From: Catellatospora sp. TT07R-123 | GTDB taxonomy: Bacteria > Actinomycetota > Actinomycetes > Mycobacteriales > Micromonosporaceae | Length of the DNA: 64,000 nt | Direction of reading: 5' to 3' | Assembly (NCBI RefSeq): GCF_018327705.1 | Contig: NZ_BNEM01000002.1 | Location: 1,116,001 to 1,180,000, forward strand | In this document: positions 62,589-64,000 of the stretch, one piece after another | How positions within the stretch are numbered: position 1 is the stretch's first letter | How the letters are laid out: each line of letters opens with the position of its first letter | Notes under the pieces: model-generated | Told to the model about the DNA's origin: nothing | Databases searched by the model: none | What the model saw: only the letters and a program-made list of their open reading frames with translations | Made by a program: the position numbers and the translations under genes

Positions 62589-62738
62589 AATGCCGCGTAC
62601 GGGAACAGCCCTCAGGTTTTATCCCGCATCCTGGCGAACAACAACCAAATGTTGGGTTGCGGTCACAGCGCACCGCCGTCGGGAAGACATCGGCGATAAT
62701 GCATCCCTCCGGCGGTGCGGCGAACCTGGATCGCCTGG

Positions 62739-64000
62739 TCAGTACCCCAGACCGAAGCCCTGCGGGAAGAGGGCCGGCTGGCCGTCCCCCGGATTGATAG
62801 GCTCGTGCGCCTTCGCGCCGGGCCAGGTCATCGGGGTCTTGCCGGTCGGAGCGCCGACGCCGAACAGGATGTCGGCGACCCCGGCGCCCTCGGTGCCGGG
62901 CAGCCAGGCGGCCAGCAGCGCGTTCCACCCCGGCACCTCGGACGCGATCTCCAGCGGTCGGCCGGAGACCAGCACCACGATCACCGGGATGCCCGCGGCG
63001 CGCAGGTTGGCGATGGTCTGCCGGTCCTCGTCGTCCAGGCGCAGGCCGTCGGGCCGGTCGCCCTCGTACTCGGCGTAGGGCTTCTCGCCCACCACGGCGA
63101 TCGCGGCCCGGTAGCTGCGGTCGACGCCCTTGCCGTCACGGGCGTAGGTGACTGTCGTGTCCGGCCCGGCGACCTCGCGGATGCCGTCCAGGATCGTGGT
63201 GCCCACGGTGGTCGGGCCCGACCCGCCCTGCCACGTGATGGTCCAGCCGCCGGACTGGTTGCCCAGGTCGTCGGCGTTCTTGCCGGCCACGAAGACCTTG
63301 CCGCCCCTGGCCAGCGGCAGCACGCCCTTGTCGTTCTTGAGCAGCACCTGCGAGGCGCGCACCGCCTGCCGGGCCAGTGCCCGGTGCTCCGCGCTGCCGA
63401 CGCTGTCGGTGTAGGCCCGGTTCGTCATCGGGTGCTCGAACAGGCCCAGCTCGAACTTCTTGGTCAGGATGCGCCTGACCGCGTCGTCGATCCGGGCCAT
63501 GGGGACGTGCCCGTTGTCGACCTCGCCCTTCAGGGTGGTCAGGAACTCCTGCCACTTCTCCGGCACCATCACCATGTCGATCCCGGCATTGATCGCGGTG
63601 GCGACCTCGTCGGCCGTGAACCCCTCCTGGCCGTCGAGCTGGTCGACGGCGTTCCAGTCCGACACCACGAACCCGGTGAAGCCCAGCTCGCCCTTGAGCA
63701 CATCGGTGACCAGGTACTTCTGGCCGTGCAGCTTCTGGCCGTTCCAGCTGCTGAACGACACCATCACCGAGCCGACGCCGCGGTCGACGGCCGCCTTGAA
63801 CGGCGGCAGGTGGATCTCGCGCAGCTGCGCCTCGGTCAGCTCGGCGTTCCCCTGGTCGTCGCCGCCGGTGGTGCCGCCGTCGCCGACGTAGTGCTTGGCG
63901 GTGGCCAGGATCGAGGTGGGGCCGCCACCGAGCTTGTCGCCCTGGAAACCGGTGATGATCGCGGTCATCGCGGCGGGGATGTCCGGGGTCTCGCCGAACG
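62739..64000 (-). CDS. GH3 glycoside hydrolase, truncated by the window edge
   Basis: The C-terminal 420 residues of a beta-glucosidase-type GH3 enzyme are visible. The reading frame stays open through base 64000, so the N-terminus lies beyond the window. Clear GH3 segments are ATAKHYVGDGGTTGGDDQGN, REIHLPPFKAAVDRGVGSVMVS, FVVSDWNAVDQLDG (the Asp nucleophile), MVPEKWQEFL and QGGSGPTTVGTTILDGI. The visible C-terminal domain closes with LFPQGFGLGY. It releases terminal glucose from oligosaccharides; its neighbourhood suggests saprophytic polymer use. Confidence 0.9.
   Translation of the reverse strand, partial: FGETPDIPAAMTAIITGFQGDKLGGGPTSILATAKHYVGDGGTTGGDDQGNAELTEAQLREIHLPPFKAAVDRGVGSVMVSFSSWNGQKLHGQKYLVTDVLKGELGFTGFVVSDWNAVDQLDGQEGFTADEVATAINAGIDMVMVPEKWQEFLTTLKGEVDNGHVPMARIDDAVRRILTKKFELGLFEHPMTNRAYTDSVGSAEHRALARQAVRASQVLLKNDKGVLPLARGGKVFVAGKNADDLGNQSGGWTITWQGGSGPTTVGTTILDGIREVAGPDTTVTYARDGKGVDRSYRAAIAVVGEKPYAEYEGDRPDGLRLDDEDRQTIANLRAAGIPVIVVLVSGRPLEIASEVPGWNALLAAWLPGTEGAGVADILFGVGAPTGKTPMTWPGAKAHEPINPGDGQPALFPQGFGLGY

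Overview
The window is GC-rich DNA with dense, often overlapping genes (frequent GTGA, ATGA and TGATG junctions), GTG starts, DrrAB, SARP/AfsR, NrtR and TetR regulators, secreted CBM-bearing glycoside hydrolases and dispersed intergenic palindromes. This points to a filamentous actinomycete, most likely of the Micromonosporaceae type. The family assignment is inference; no 16S rRNA or species marker is present.

Region A (169-22045) is bounded by two near-identical initiator tRNA genes (fMet, anticodon CAU), both on the minus strand about 21.7 kb apart. Between them is a compact biosynthetic locus (about 2.3-19.4 kb) built from single-domain, freestanding parts. These are two discrete acyl carrier proteins, a third carrier domain fused to a phosphopantetheinyl transferase, a KAS III-like enzyme next to a degenerate KAS-like partner, three paralogous freestanding condensation-domain proteins, an adenylate-forming ligase, a two-subunit thiamine-dependent E1 dehydrogenase without E2 or E3, a GT1 glycosyltransferase, two SAM methyltransferases and a DrrAB-type exporter. 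A NUDIX-winged-helix (NrtR-type) regulator lies at the left edge, and related GGACA-type half-sites lie in its own promoter and in the carrier protein/transporter divergent promoter. I do not recognise this combination as a described pathway. My working model is that acids activated by the ligase, and possibly acyl groups made by the E1 pair, are loaded on carrier proteins, joined by the condensation and KAS-like enzymes, then methylated, glycosylated and exported. A repeat-rich gap (14473-15128) separates the two halves of the locus.

Region B (20491-32711) is rich in polymer degradation: GH46 chitosanase with CBM32, a TIM-barrel hydrolase with two CBM6/35-like domains and a CBM2 under a LacI-type operator, and GH18 chitinase with CBM13. 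Between them are a substrate-binding protein, methyltransferases, an NADP-binding oxidoreductase, an ATP-grasp-like protein, a frameshifted membrane protein gene and a membrane metallophosphoesterase.

Region C (32928-53039) is mixed: membrane and hypothetical proteins, SDRs, an epoxide-hydrolase-like enzyme, an ECF sigma factor with its partner, a TetR/SDR divergent pair with twin operators, a GH128-like secreted protein, a large AfsR-type regulator, HtpG with a CIRCE-like operator, a STAS protein, CopC, a condensation/wax-ester-synthase-like protein and a GGDEF diguanylate cyclase.

Region D (53105-60994) is one minus-strand acyl-CoA catabolic operon. It encodes a TIGR03084-like protein, an AtuA-like protein, the carboxyltransferase and biotin carboxylase subunits of an acyl-CoA carboxylase, an acyl-CoA dehydrogenase and a terminal TetR regulator. 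A palindromic operator sits in front of the first gene.

Region E (61140-64000) holds a Tat-exported PhoX/DUF839 phosphatase and a GH3 glycosidase cut by the window edge.
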